Positions 45,914-55,118 of a DNA stretch of 64,000 bases are shown here, in pieces. The position numbers were made by a program, and so were the translations under genes. Within the stretch, counting starts at the first letter, position 1; each line of letters starts with the position of its first letter. A model generated the notes under the pieces. That model saw only the letters and a list, made by a program, of their open reading frames with translations. It was not told the DNA's origin and made no database searches. This stretch comes from Sphingobacterium sp. UGAL515B_05 (GTDB taxonomy: Bacteria > Bacteroidota > Bacteroidia > Sphingobacteriales > Sphingobacteriaceae), in NCBI RefSeq assembly GCF_033097525.1, contig NZ_CP109907.1:3720001-3784000 (forward strand), written 5' to 3'.

Positions 45914-47644
45914 TTAGTTCATGGCAATAAATTTGAACTTAAATAATTGACAGGAGGTACCATAGTAATCCCAAAGCTGAAGATTGGAATTGCCGTCCAT
46001 GGTACAGTTGGGTACATCCCAACCGCGTGTGGCATCTACCTTTGACGTAATTTTGTAATAGCCATTGGCTACAGCAGTTACCTTCCAGGCCTGAGCATCA
46101 TTGCTATAGTTCTGCCAAAGCCGGATGGCAGTTCCAAGCGCATTGCTATTACTCGTCAGATCAATGCAGCGATTGCTTGCACTTGCTTTTGAAACAAAGC
46201 GCCAGTATCCGTTACCGGCATCTATAGCGACCCAGCGCTGTGCATTTGCGCCATTTCTGGTCCACGGTCTGAGCACTGCACCGTTGGCATCTTCACCTGA
46301 TTTTAAATCAAGTACCTTGTTGGCATCGGTCTGGAATTCGATTTCGTAAATGCCATTATTGACCAGACTAGTGACCGTACAGTTAGACATGGGGTAATTG
46401 GAGGCAGCATACTGCTGAAACCACTGTTTAGCGGGAGCAGCACAGGCTTCCCAATCATTGTTAAAAGCTGTCCCGGCGTTGGGATCCCCTTTGTGGAGCA
46501 GATCGTCGGGGGCGAGAAGGTTCCAGCTTACATTGCCGGATTGATCCACAATATATTTTAAATTTGCACCAAAACCGTTTCCGCCAGCGGTACCGGTTGA
46601 TCCCGTACCAAATGTGCCATATCCCTGTGGAGCCCAGTCTGTCTCTGTAATGGCAATGGGAGCAATGTCTGCAATAGGTTTAACATTGGTATTCCAGGCA
46701 TTTTGAAAAGCTTGATAGGTATTGACACCACCCCAATACCCGGGGTAGATATGTACTGCATAGCCAATGTTGCCACCCGTAATCGGATTATTGACATAGC
46801 CTTGATAATGGGACTGCCAGCCAGTTCCTGGTATCCAGCATACATTGTTGGCACCGTTATTACGAATGATATTGACCAAGGGCTGAAAGAAAATTTTCAA
46901 CGCAGCAAAATGCTCGTTGCCGGTCGTCCCCCAGTTGCCATTTGTTCCCAGAATCTCAACGGGTTCGTTAGCCAATTCAAACATCACATTGTCTGCATTC
47001 TTTAGTGATGGGTGCTGCGATAGGAAAGTCCATACGGTCTTAAGATAGGTATGATAGGCATCATTGACTGCGATACGGTGTGGACATACGCCAGGAGGAC
47101 GCAAGATCACATACATGCCCCGGCTGCGGGCATGGTTGATTAGTGGAATAATGACCTGATCAGTATAGGTAACCAAGCGATTATAGTTAAATCTTGAGAT
47201 GTCGTCTTCAGGAATAGGAGCGCCTGGATCATTGGTCCAATACGGATCGATGTGCAGACGGATATAATTGAGATACCAACCGTCGGCTGCGCTGCTGAGT
47301 TTGTCAATGACTGCTTTATTGTAATTGAGCGCACCCTGAACATTGTAATTATCCCAGGTGCAGTAACCGGAGTTGGCACCATGCTGGCAGCCATTGAACC
47401 AAGGGCTGGGTGTAATGGCCACTCCATGCAGGACAATATTGTTGTCGCAGGGATCTTTGAGGTACTTCCCGCCTACATGTAAGGTTGGTGTCGTTCGTGG
47501 CCAACCTGTAACGGCTTGGGCGGAAACATTGGATTTAAGACTTCTTTCGGACTCGCTGGTCAAGGTTTTTTCTTCCAGCCGCGAGCAGCTGGAAAAAATA
47601 GCTAATAAAAAGATCAGCAATAACCACATGTTGTTTGTTCTCAT
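45914..47644 (-). CDS. Glycoside hydrolase family 5 lipoprotein with C-terminal ricin-type lectin domain
   Basis: The lipobox is IFSSC (Cys20). A GH5-type catalytic domain covers about 50-410 with the acid/base E227 (FELANEPVE) and the nucleophile E334 (AITETDWAP). A beta-trefoil ricin B-type domain (about 430-576) shows the expected repeats (ANKVLDLKSGEDANGAVL; RCIDLTSNSNALGTAIRLW; QLWDYYGTSCQLFKFKF). GH5 enzymes cut beta-linked polysaccharides; the xylan operon setting suggests a xylanase or arabinoxylanase. The lipoprotein signal implies display on the cell surface. It lies 31 bp after GH10. Confidence 0.87.
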   Translation of the reverse strand: MRTNNMWLLLIFLLAIFSSCSRLEEKTLTSESERSLKSNVSAQAVTGWPRTTPTLHVGGKYLKDPCDNNIVLHGVAITPSPWFNGCQHGANSGYCTWDNYNVQGALNYNKAVIDKLSSAADGWYLNYIRLHIDPYWTNDPGAPIPEDDISRFNYNRLVTYTDQVIIPLINHARSRGMYVILRPPGVCPHRIAVNDAYHTYLKTVWTFLSQHPSLKNADNVMFELANEPVEILGTNGNWGTTGNEHFAALKIFFQPLVNIIRNNGANNVCWIPGTGWQSHYQGYVNNPITGGNIGYAVHIYPGYWGGVNTYQAFQNAWNTNVKPIADIAPIAITETDWAPQGYGTFGTGSTGTAGGNGFGANLKYIVDQSGNVSWNLLAPDDLLHKGDPNAGTAFNNDWEACAAPAKQWFQQYAASNYPMSNCTVTSLVNNGIYEIEFQTDANKVLDLKSGEDANGAVLRPWTRNGANAQRWVAIDAGNGYWRFVSKASASNRCIDLTSNSNALGTAIRLWQNYSNDAQAWKVTAVANGYYKITSKVDATRGWDVPNCTMDGNSNLQLWDYYGTSCQLFKFKFIAMN

Positions 47645-47675
47645 AATTTACATATTTAAAGGGTGATTAATGATC

Positions 47676-49361
47676 TTATTTTTTAGCTGACAATGCCTCA
47701 GCAACCGCCTGATAGGCTGGCTTTCGAACAAATCCTTCGGTCCATAAGCCGATGGGCTCTCCACGTCGCCAGAATGAACCTTCCTGGTCTGGACTATCCA
47801 ATGGGCTCCATAGGGTGATACCGTACTGTTTATCCTTGGGAATGATCTCGAGGTATTTCTCAACGACAAACTTGTACATGTCGGCCTGCTGCTGATACAT
47901 TTCAGTCGTTGCATTGCTAGTCTTTATGCCATTTCCCAAACCAATATCGAGCTCAGACACTTTGATCAGCTTGCCGGTGGCGGCCAATAGGTTAAACATA
48001 CTGACGATATTGTCTTTGCTTGTGTTGATGTCGATGTGCATCTGGGTACCGATCCCATCCACCTTGGCGCCTTTGCTTTCGATGTAGCTGACATAGGCGA
48101 TGAGTCCTTTGCATTTGTTGCCACTGCCTTCCAAACCATAGTCATTGATGAAAAGGAGGTCATTGGCATTGCCATATTTGCGGGCAAGCTGGAAGGCTTT
48201 TACGGCATAATCTTTCCCTAAATAATCTTGCCAGTAGAATTCGTCATCCGCCAAATCGATCTTTCCGATTCCGGTCTTCAAGGCATATTGATCGGGCCAG
48301 TCGGACATGGGTTCGTTGACGACATCCCAAGCTTTGATGTAACCTTTGGTTTTTTCCAGCATACCAGCAATAAATGTCTCCAGCGCTTTGGTGAGTATGG
48401 TTTCTTTCTCGGCAGGTGTTTTCTCAATCGTGCTACCTCCCGGGCTGCCATATCCTTCACCATTGGCGGACTGCGCTCTGGATGAATTATTTCCCCAACC
48501 GAACCAACCGTCAATATTGTTTTCAAAATCACTGTTGGCAATGAGGCTTGTTGAACTGCCAGTTTTTGTAAGCACAACCTTGTCGATGAAGATGGTACCA
48601 TCGTATTGGCCAAAATTGATAATAAAACGGTTACGCGCGGCAGTTGCAGTCACTTTAAGTTCGTATTCTTTGTAGCTTGTCGTTAATGCTAATGAGCCCA
48701 TGTTGTCGCCGGTGTAATTGGCGGTGGTCTGCAGATCGATGCCAATGTTGCCCGCTTTATTGCCTCGTGCGACAATCTTCAATACATATTCTTTACCCAC
48801 TTCCGTCGGGTTGATATCATAGGCGGTCTGTGCTTCCCAGGCGTTGACAACAGAGGGGTTACTCATTTTTAAAGCGTGCCCCGCCAGGGCTGGACCTCCC
48901 GAACCTGGTATCACCACAGGTGCTATTAATTTATTGAGATAGGCCGCATTCTGTCCCGAGTGCCAGCAAAGGGTATGGCCATATAGCGCCATGTTGTTTT
49001 CCTGTGCGGCTGTGATAAGCTGTTCGACCCGTGATAGATTGAGACTTCCGTCGGCCTGCACAATGGAGCCATGTTTCATTTCATAGCCCATGACCATTTC
49101 TTCAAAATTTCGGTTAGCTAAGCGGTAAAGGACTCCTTTGTTAAAATAATCGTTCATATTGAGCGCAACACCGAGCTTAAATCCGGGGTTGCCTTGCTTA
49201 TCCAGATAACTTTTTAATGGGTTGTAAGCATTGATATCTTCCTGCGTCAGTACTTGCTCCGGTTTATCGACGGCGTAATCCAGTGGCTGATATTTGGAAC
49301 AGGAACTCCAGGCGGTGCCGAGCGAAAGTAGGATGACGATAGTTTTGTTGATTTTTTTCAT
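47676..49361 (-). CDS. Glycoside hydrolase family 10 endo-beta-1,4-xylanase with inserted carbohydrate-binding domain
   Basis: A lipoprotein (Cys21, AWSSC) with a GH10 barrel split by an insert. The first part carries GVALNMNDYF and MALYGHTLCWHSGQ (up to about 140), the insert covers about 145-315, and the second part carries the acid/base E350 (WDVVNEPMSDW), HIDIN and the nucleophile E470 (KVSELDIGLG). The insert is CBM4/9-like and sits where Prevotella bryantii Xyn10C-type enzymes also carry one. The motifs of its two halves appear in unusual order. The enzyme cuts the xylan backbone at the cell surface. Its position after the XusE-like gene matches the known xylan core operon. Confidence 0.93.
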   Translation of the reverse strand: MKKINKTIVILLSLGTAWSSCSKYQPLDYAVDKPEQVLTQEDINAYNPLKSYLDKQGNPGFKLGVALNMNDYFNKGVLYRLANRNFEEMVMGYEMKHGSIVQADGSLNLSRVEQLITAAQENNMALYGHTLCWHSGQNAAYLNKLIAPVVIPGSGGPALAGHALKMSNPSVVNAWEAQTAYDINPTEVGKEYVLKIVARGNKAGNIGIDLQTTANYTGDNMGSLALTTSYKEYELKVTATAARNRFIINFGQYDGTIFIDKVVLTKTGSSTSLIANSDFENNIDGWFGWGNNSSRAQSANGEGYGSPGGSTIEKTPAEKETILTKALETFIAGMLEKTKGYIKAWDVVNEPMSDWPDQYALKTGIGKIDLADDEFYWQDYLGKDYAVKAFQLARKYGNANDLLFINDYGLEGSGNKCKGLIAYVSYIESKGAKVDGIGTQMHIDINTSKDNIVSMFNLLAATGKLIKVSELDIGLGNGIKTSNATTEMYQQQADMYKFVVEKYLEIIPKDKQYGITLWSPLDSPDQEGSFWRRGEPIGLWTEGFVRKPAYQAVAEALSAKK

Positions 49362-49384
49362 CGTTGTTCGTTATAGAATTGATA

Positions 49385-50410
49385 CTACTTTTTGATGGGT
49401 GTAAATGTTTCCATTTTTACAGATCTATCCCGCATCACGAGGGTATCCTTGCTGGTGACACTCATTTGTGTCATATCGATCGTGTAGGAAAGATAAAGTG
49501 CATCTCTGTCTGCATTGCCCCAGCTGTTTTTTTCGCCCCGTTTGACAAACTTACCGGTTCCTGTAGCGGAGATGCCAGCACTTGCCGAGCTAATGCTACA
49601 ATTGTTGTCGTCATCAAAAGTTAAGTTCAGATTGACATTGATATTGACATCATCAGTTCCTTTAAAAGAAAGGGGTAAGATCGATTTCTTTAGCGCTGCT
49701 GTCGTGACGCTTTTGACTTCGTCTTTTTCTACATAAGCCTGATGTCTGACGATATTTTTTGTCAAGCTGTTATTGGCACCTTTGCCGACAATTTGGTCGG
49801 TACCCCGACGCAGGTAATTGCCGTGCCAGGGATTGATATATTTGAGTGCATAAAAGGTAAAATCTTTTGGTGCGACATCCCAATCGGATACAATAGCCCT
49901 ATTGGCAGCCTGTAGCGAAGTTTTACCGGAGAGGATGGAATCGGCGTTAACCACTTTTGTCATCCTTAGAGGAAGTACGTAATAGGTTTCCAAGGATTTT
50001 GGGTCGGCAAAAAATGCGTCAGTCAGCTGTACTTCAACACCGCCTGTGAGACTACCACTTGGGATGTTAATTTGATTGCTGCTAAGCTGATAGTAACTGT
50101 TGGGTAATGCGGTAACTGCCTGCCCGTTTGGATAGCTAAGGCCATTCGTAAGGCTGTTGTCGACAACAAAATCGATACGGATGTTTTTTCCATTGTTGTA
50201 TACTCCTCCAGTGGTTGCCATGACTTTCACCTTATGCTGGTTGTCGAGGCTGTTGTCAAAAATGTCTTCGCCTAGGGTTACCGTTCTGACGGGTGTCTGA
50301 TAGGCGAAGTATACCGATTGAAATTCGAAATCTGGGAACTCCCAGTCGTTATTTTTGCAAGACGCCAGGCTTACCAAAGCCATGGCGTAAAGAAGATTGA
50401 TCTTTTTCAT
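49385..50410 (-). CDS. XusE-like DUF1735/DUF5627 surface lipoprotein
   Basis: From the ATG at 50410 the protein has a lipoprotein signal ending at Cys18 (SLASC). The frame runs 34 codons further upstream into the SusD gene, but the shorter form has the proper signal. The N-terminal DUF1735-like beta domain (FEFQSVYFAYQTPVRTVTLG) binds the C-terminal beta domain (FTFYALKYINPWHGNYLRRG; NSWGNADRDALYLSYTIDM), like DUF5627. In the xylan core operon this position is XusE, a surface binding protein. It lies 16 bp after SusD and 23 bp before GH10. Confidence 0.82.
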   Translation of the reverse strand: MKKINLLYAMALVSLASCKNNDWEFPDFEFQSVYFAYQTPVRTVTLGEDIFDNSLDNQHKVKVMATTGGVYNNGKNIRIDFVVDNSLTNGLSYPNGQAVTALPNSYYQLSSNQINIPSGSLTGGVEVQLTDAFFADPKSLETYYVLPLRMTKVVNADSILSGKTSLQAANRAIVSDWDVAPKDFTFYALKYINPWHGNYLRRGTDQIVGKGANNSLTKNIVRHQAYVEKDEVKSVTTAALKKSILPLSFKGTDDVNINVNLNLTFDDDNNCSISSASAGISATGTGKFVKRGEKNSWGNADRDALYLSYTIDMTQMSVTSKDTLVMRDRSVKMETFTPIKK

Positions 50411-50426
50411 TATGCGTGTATTAATG

Positions 50427-52190
50427 TTAATTCCATCCCGTATTCTGTACAAGATTGCTGTATTTGAGTACTTCACTGTACGGGATCGGACCGTAGTACA
50501 TAAAGTTTTCATAAAGTCTATTCTCTACCGGAATCTCGGTATAGCTGTTGTTGCTTATACTGATTCCTTTTGCAGCAACGTTGATATCCAACTTCCAGCG
50601 ACGCAGGTCCCAAAACCGAAACCCTTCAAAACAAAGTTCTAGTCTCCGCTCATTGCGGATCAGCTGCCGCATTTGCTCTTTGTTGTTTTTTACCTGTTCT
50701 AGGTAAGGATCGCCATTGTTGGCTCCTACACCCGCCCGTCTGCGAATAGCCTTGATGATGTCGTAGGCCGAGAAGGTAAAAGTACCCATGCCAGTAGGCC
50801 CCCAGGCCTCATTTGCGGCTTCGGCATAGGCCAGATACATTTCTGTCATCCGTATACGTGTATTGAAATGCATTTGTTGTGTAGAAGATGAAGGGTTGAG
50901 GTTTACATCTTGGCGCAGCAGCTTTTTCAGGTAATAGCCCGTCCGAGTAGATGTTTCGACCTTATTTAACCCATCGTTTGTTGGACTATTGGCAGCGGTA
51001 TTGATAGCCGTGTTGCTTACGCCTGCCGTGGCACCATTGACAATAATGTAAGTCTTCAATCGGGGATCCCGCTTGTCGTACGGATTGGTTTTATTGTAAG
51101 CCGAATTGGCATCGTCAATGGGATAGCCATTTTCCATGGGAAAGGCATCGACCAGATTCTGTGTTGGATTGAGACGTCCTCTGCCAAACAATGTTGGCGG
51201 AAAATGGTCCTGTTCCATGCTGTTGCTATTTCCTTTGTCGGTGCGCCAAAGTATTTCGGCCGGATTGGATCCGGAGGTTAAGCCATCGACCACATCTTTA
51301 TTGTACCAGGTGAATCCTTTCGGATCGATACCACTTGGTCCACCTTTGGCCTGGATGACCTGCCCCGCATAGTTGGCGGCTTGCTCCCAGGTTGTTTTGC
51401 TGCCCTCGCTGTATGCCGGACTTGCCGCCATTAACGCTGCTCGGGCACGAATTGCCTGCGCGATGCGCTTGGTCATGCGGAGTTTGAAATAGGCTCCAAA
51501 TACACGGTTGTAATCGTCTTTATTGATTGTGCCTGCGTATTTGACCGGAACTTGACTGTCTGCACCGATGTCTTCATAATCCATAGGCAACAGGTCTTCT
51601 GCTTTTTTGATGTCATCGTAAAGTTGCTGCATGCAGGCTTCGAACGGTGCACGACTGTGGTTAAAATCCGAATTGACATCTTCGGGAGTCAGCAGGATAG
51701 GCACACCAAGTATCTCACCGGTACTCGACTTTCCGGCATGGGATTGCAACAGGTGAAACATAAATAGTGCCCGGAGACCATAAGCTTCACCTTTCATGCG
51801 ATCGTTAAACATCGTACTGACCTTGGGATCCAAGGCCCATTCTACTTTATCACTTAGGGATAAAAAATTGTTGAGGTACTGTATGGCTGCATAGCTATTG
51901 CGCCATTGGTCGAAAGGATTGTTGATGCTTGTCCATTGTCCGGTTGCTGTTTTAAGGTAAGTATTGCTTTTATCGTTGCTCACAGCATTGTCTGTGGCGA
52001 CATCATCAAAGCTATAGCTATTAGCCGGAACCCGGTTGTATCCATTTAAAAGTAGCCCTTGTGCGTAAAGGGGGCGACTATTGGCTGTTTCAATTTCAAG
52101 ATTATTTTCAAGAGCCGGCTCAAACATATCTTCACAGGAAGAAAATAGTAAGCTGCTTAGGATGGCTATGGTTAGTATTCTTTTCATCAT
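50427..52190 (-). CDS. SusD/RagB family xylan-binding lipoprotein, XusD-like
   Basis: The lipobox is LFSSC (Cys19). The 587-residue protein has SusD features: DRMKGEAYGLRALFMFHLLQ, NTRIRMTEMYLAYAEAANEA and NERRLELCFEGFRFWDLRRW near the end. It is the partner of the second SusC (21 bp upstream) and sits fourth in the operon, the place of XusD in the xylan core. It is expected to hold xylan oligosaccharides on the cell surface. Exact ligand length and decoration are unknown. Confidence 0.92.
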   Translation of the reverse strand: MMKRILTIAILSSLLFSSCEDMFEPALENNLEIETANSRPLYAQGLLLNGYNRVPANSYSFDDVATDNAVSNDKSNTYLKTATGQWTSINNPFDQWRNSYAAIQYLNNFLSLSDKVEWALDPKVSTMFNDRMKGEAYGLRALFMFHLLQSHAGKSSTGEILGVPILLTPEDVNSDFNHSRAPFEACMQQLYDDIKKAEDLLPMDYEDIGADSQVPVKYAGTINKDDYNRVFGAYFKLRMTKRIAQAIRARAALMAASPAYSEGSKTTWEQAANYAGQVIQAKGGPSGIDPKGFTWYNKDVVDGLTSGSNPAEILWRTDKGNSNSMEQDHFPPTLFGRGRLNPTQNLVDAFPMENGYPIDDANSAYNKTNPYDKRDPRLKTYIIVNGATAGVSNTAINTAANSPTNDGLNKVETSTRTGYYLKKLLRQDVNLNPSSSTQQMHFNTRIRMTEMYLAYAEAANEAWGPTGMGTFTFSAYDIIKAIRRRAGVGANNGDPYLEQVKNNKEQMRQLIRNERRLELCFEGFRFWDLRRWKLDINVAAKGISISNNSYTEIPVENRLYENFMYYGPIPYSEVLKYSNLVQNTGWN

Positions 52191-52211
52191 TCTCGTCTTA
52201 GATAGTAAAGA

Positions 52212-55091
52212 TTAAAATAGTGCCTTCAGTCCGATGTTGAAAAAACGCATTTGTGGTGCTTGTCCAATATTCAATTGCATCGTTTCCTTTTCTTTGGCGA
52301 TGGTCAGTAGGTTGGATCCCGTGGCATAAATCCCCAGTTCGTGTATAAACTTAGCATTGAATAGACGCTTTGGGAAATCGTAAGACAGCTGCACTTTGGA
52401 TAGGTTGATGCGATCGGTCTTGTATAGCCAAAAGTCTGAGCTTCGAAAGTTGTTGTCACTGTTAAAGGTGGTAAGGCGCGGATAAGTTGCGGTCTCCTTG
52501 GTCGACTCTGTCCAGCGGTCACGTACGACCACTGAATATTTATCTTCCGCATCTACCCAAAAGTAAGAACTGTTTTTCATAGCTTTGGCTCCGAACTGTC
52601 CCGTTGCCGCGGCAAATAATGTGAAATTATTCCATTTGACGGTCAGGTTGCAACCTAATGTCAGTGGGGCACCGGCCCATCCGCCTTTGCCTAAGTATAC
52701 TTCGTCGCGGGTATCGATGGTACCATCACCATTCTGATCTTTATACTTGATATCCCCAGGCTTGACTTCTCCAAATGTTGAAAAGGCAGCTTGGTCAATT
52801 TCACTTTGACTGTTATAAAAACCATCATGCTGTAAACCCCAGATGGCATCCAGTGGTTTTCCGGCTCTGTTTTGGTAAGCAAATTCATAGAGTTCGTCCC
52901 TTTTTACCGCCTTGGTCGTATAGTACATCCCGTTGAAACCCAGTGATACGAAGGTTTTGTTGATCTGTTTGTTCAGATTGATGCCAAAGTCGACACCCCT
53001 GCGTTCGTCGTCGTTAAAATTGACATAGGGAAGGTCAGAATAAACGGGCCAGTAAGTCATAAAATACATTGGGTACTGTGTTGCCGCCTGTACCAACCCC
53101 CCGCTCATCCGATTAACAAAGTAGGACGTATTAAAGGTGATCAGGTTGTTGTAGAGCCCACCTTCGAGGTTGATATTAAATTCCTTGCGTTTCGGGAATT
53201 TCATGTTGGGGTTGTCACCCCTGCGTCTGTCAAAGGTATGGACGAGGTCACCGTCGCGCCAGCTATACCATGCTGCGTCGTTATAGGTATAATACCCCTG
53301 ATAGAGGTAATAGTCGCTAATATCCAGATCCGTGTTTAATATACCGGCCGAGGCGGATAATCTTAACTCATTGACGACTTTGCTGTCGATCAAAAAATTT
53401 TCTTTAGATAGACGCCAGGCGAGCGCTAAAGTAGGAGATAGGGCTCTTCTATTCCCTTGTGGTAATTTGGCGGAATGACTGTAAGCACTGCTAAAGTCAA
53501 CATAATATTTGCTTGAATAATTGTAGCCCAACTGCAGCCCTAAGTTGGCATTGCTGGTTTTGTGGTAGCTGCCGGAGGCAGCGATCTGGAACGCATTGGC
53601 CAATAGGATTGCCGATACATGGTGGTCATTACCGTAGGTACGGTTAAAGTTTAGGGACCCATTGAGACCGATGGTCTGTCTATAGGTACTGCCACTGATA
53701 TTTTGGATGCCTGAAATACGGTCGTCACCATATTTTGTGAGGCTACTGATAAGGTCTTTTCCATCATAGTTGTTCCACGATGCCTGATAAACAGCATAAT
53801 TGTTGTTATAGGATTGGTTGTAATTTGACTGATAATCCACAGCCAGGTTGGTTTTGAAAACCAGACCTTCCAAGACGTTTTTTAGATCAAAATTTAAACC
53901 CGTATTAAATTGAAACTGCCGATTTAGATAGCGGTTTGTGCCGCCGGCATAAACGTTTGCAAAGGCATTGGTTTGATCCAGCTGACTTCCCCCAAGGAGA
54001 TATTTGCCATCGATGAGAAAATTGCTGTTGTTGACATACACCATCGAGTTGACGTCACCTTCTTCGATCATATCAATAGGAATGAGTGGAGAGAAGCGAT
54101 GTGGCCGCACGGTTGCTGCTGCACCCCAGTAGTCCGCATTTACCCCTTTGGAAATATAAAAACTGGCTGCTGCATCGACGTTCAGGGAGATCAGATCATT
54201 GACTTTCACATCGATGTTACCGCGCATATTGAATCTATTGGCGCCACCATTTTTTTTCGCCTGTCCAAAATTGAGGAGGGACCCTTCAGACCAAAATCCA
54301 AAGTTGGTATAATATTGTGCACGTTGATTGCCTCCTGAGATTTCAGCGGTGGCATCGTAGCGATTATAGTGATCTTTGATATAGTCCGATGAATAGTAAT
54401 CCACGTTGGGATAACGATAAGGATTTGTTCCGGCTGCATGTTGGTAGATTGTTTCGGCACTATAGAGTGGTGATAATCCATCATTTTGTCGAGCTTCATT
54501 ATACAATGTCATATATTCTGCGGAGCCAAGATATTGCGGATAGCTCATAGCCGCATTGATACCGCTATTGGCTCTAATTTTTATCTGTTGACCTCCGGAT
54601 TTTCCGCGTTTTGTCGTGATGCTAATTACGCCTTTGGCTGCTCGGCTACCATAAAGAGCGATGGCATTGGCGCCTTTCAATACACTGACCTGATCGATTT
54701 CTGTTGGCATAACGTTATTGGCATCACGCGGAAATCCGTCCACTAATACCAAATAACCACCCATACCCCAAATATTACCGTTGTATCCCGGAATAAAGGC
54801 ATCTAGATTTTCCAGACTGTAGGTGTTGTAACTCTTGTCGAGCAATTGTGGAACATTGATGGATTGTACATTGCCCATAAGGTCCTTCTTCTGAACTTTT
54901 CGGAAAGCGACCTGTACAAGTGTCGTACTATCGGTGCCAATACTGTCCGGACCAACAAATGTCGAGCGCTCCGGAAAAATATTTTTATGTTGTCTAATGG
55001 TTGGATTAAGTGATTCTTTCGCCATTCCTTCAGCGGTAGCTATCCAACTCAATCCAAGACATAGTGCTATTCTTAATTTTTTGTACTTCAT
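52212..55091 (-). CDS. SusC/RagA transporter lacking the carboxypeptidase-D domain, XusC-like
   Basis: At 959 residues it is the shortest SusC in the window. After the signal peptide it goes almost straight to a TonB-box-like TLVQVAFRKVQKKDL and a compact plug (VSVLKGANAIALYGSRAAKG). The N-terminal carboxypeptidase-D-like domain seen in the other four is missing. The barrel ends in an aromatic residue (ALF). It is the second transporter of the xylan operon, in the place of XusC, and starts 27 bp after the first SusD. The lean N-terminus is a family variant known for some SusC proteins and need not mean damage. Confidence 0.92.
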   Translation of the reverse strand: MKYKKLRIALCLGLSWIATAEGMAKESLNPTIRQHKNIFPERSTFVGPDSIGTDSTTLVQVAFRKVQKKDLMGNVQSINVPQLLDKSYNTYSLENLDAFIPGYNGNIWGMGGYLVLVDGFPRDANNVMPTEIDQVSVLKGANAIALYGSRAAKGVISITTKRGKSGGQQIKIRANSGINAAMSYPQYLGSAEYMTLYNEARQNDGLSPLYSAETIYQHAAGTNPYRYPNVDYYSSDYIKDHYNRYDATAEISGGNQRAQYYTNFGFWSEGSLLNFGQAKKNGGANRFNMRGNIDVKVNDLISLNVDAAASFYISKGVNADYWGAAATVRPHRFSPLIPIDMIEEGDVNSMVYVNNSNFLIDGKYLLGGSQLDQTNAFANVYAGGTNRYLNRQFQFNTGLNFDLKNVLEGLVFKTNLAVDYQSNYNQSYNNNYAVYQASWNNYDGKDLISSLTKYGDDRISGIQNISGSTYRQTIGLNGSLNFNRTYGNDHHVSAILLANAFQIAASGSYHKTSNANLGLQLGYNYSSKYYVDFSSAYSHSAKLPQGNRRALSPTLALAWRLSKENFLIDSKVVNELRLSASAGILNTDLDISDYYLYQGYYTYNDAAWYSWRDGDLVHTFDRRRGDNPNMKFPKRKEFNINLEGGLYNNLITFNTSYFVNRMSGGLVQAATQYPMYFMTYWPVYSDLPYVNFNDDERRGVDFGINLNKQINKTFVSLGFNGMYYTTKAVKRDELYEFAYQNRAGKPLDAIWGLQHDGFYNSQSEIDQAAFSTFGEVKPGDIKYKDQNGDGTIDTRDEVYLGKGGWAGAPLTLGCNLTVKWNNFTLFAAATGQFGAKAMKNSSYFWVDAEDKYSVVVRDRWTESTKETATYPRLTTFNSDNNFRSSDFWLYKTDRINLSKVQLSYDFPKRLFNAKFIHELGIYATGSNLLTIAKEKETMQLNIGQAPQMRFFNIGLKALF

Positions 55092-55118
55092 TTTTTGAAT
55101 GATTAAATGAAAAACTTG

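Noticed and set aside
50411..50512. 34-codon N-terminal extension of the XusE-like protein
   Set aside because: The extension overlaps the SusD coding end and would hide the lipoprotein signal that starts at the ATG at 50410.
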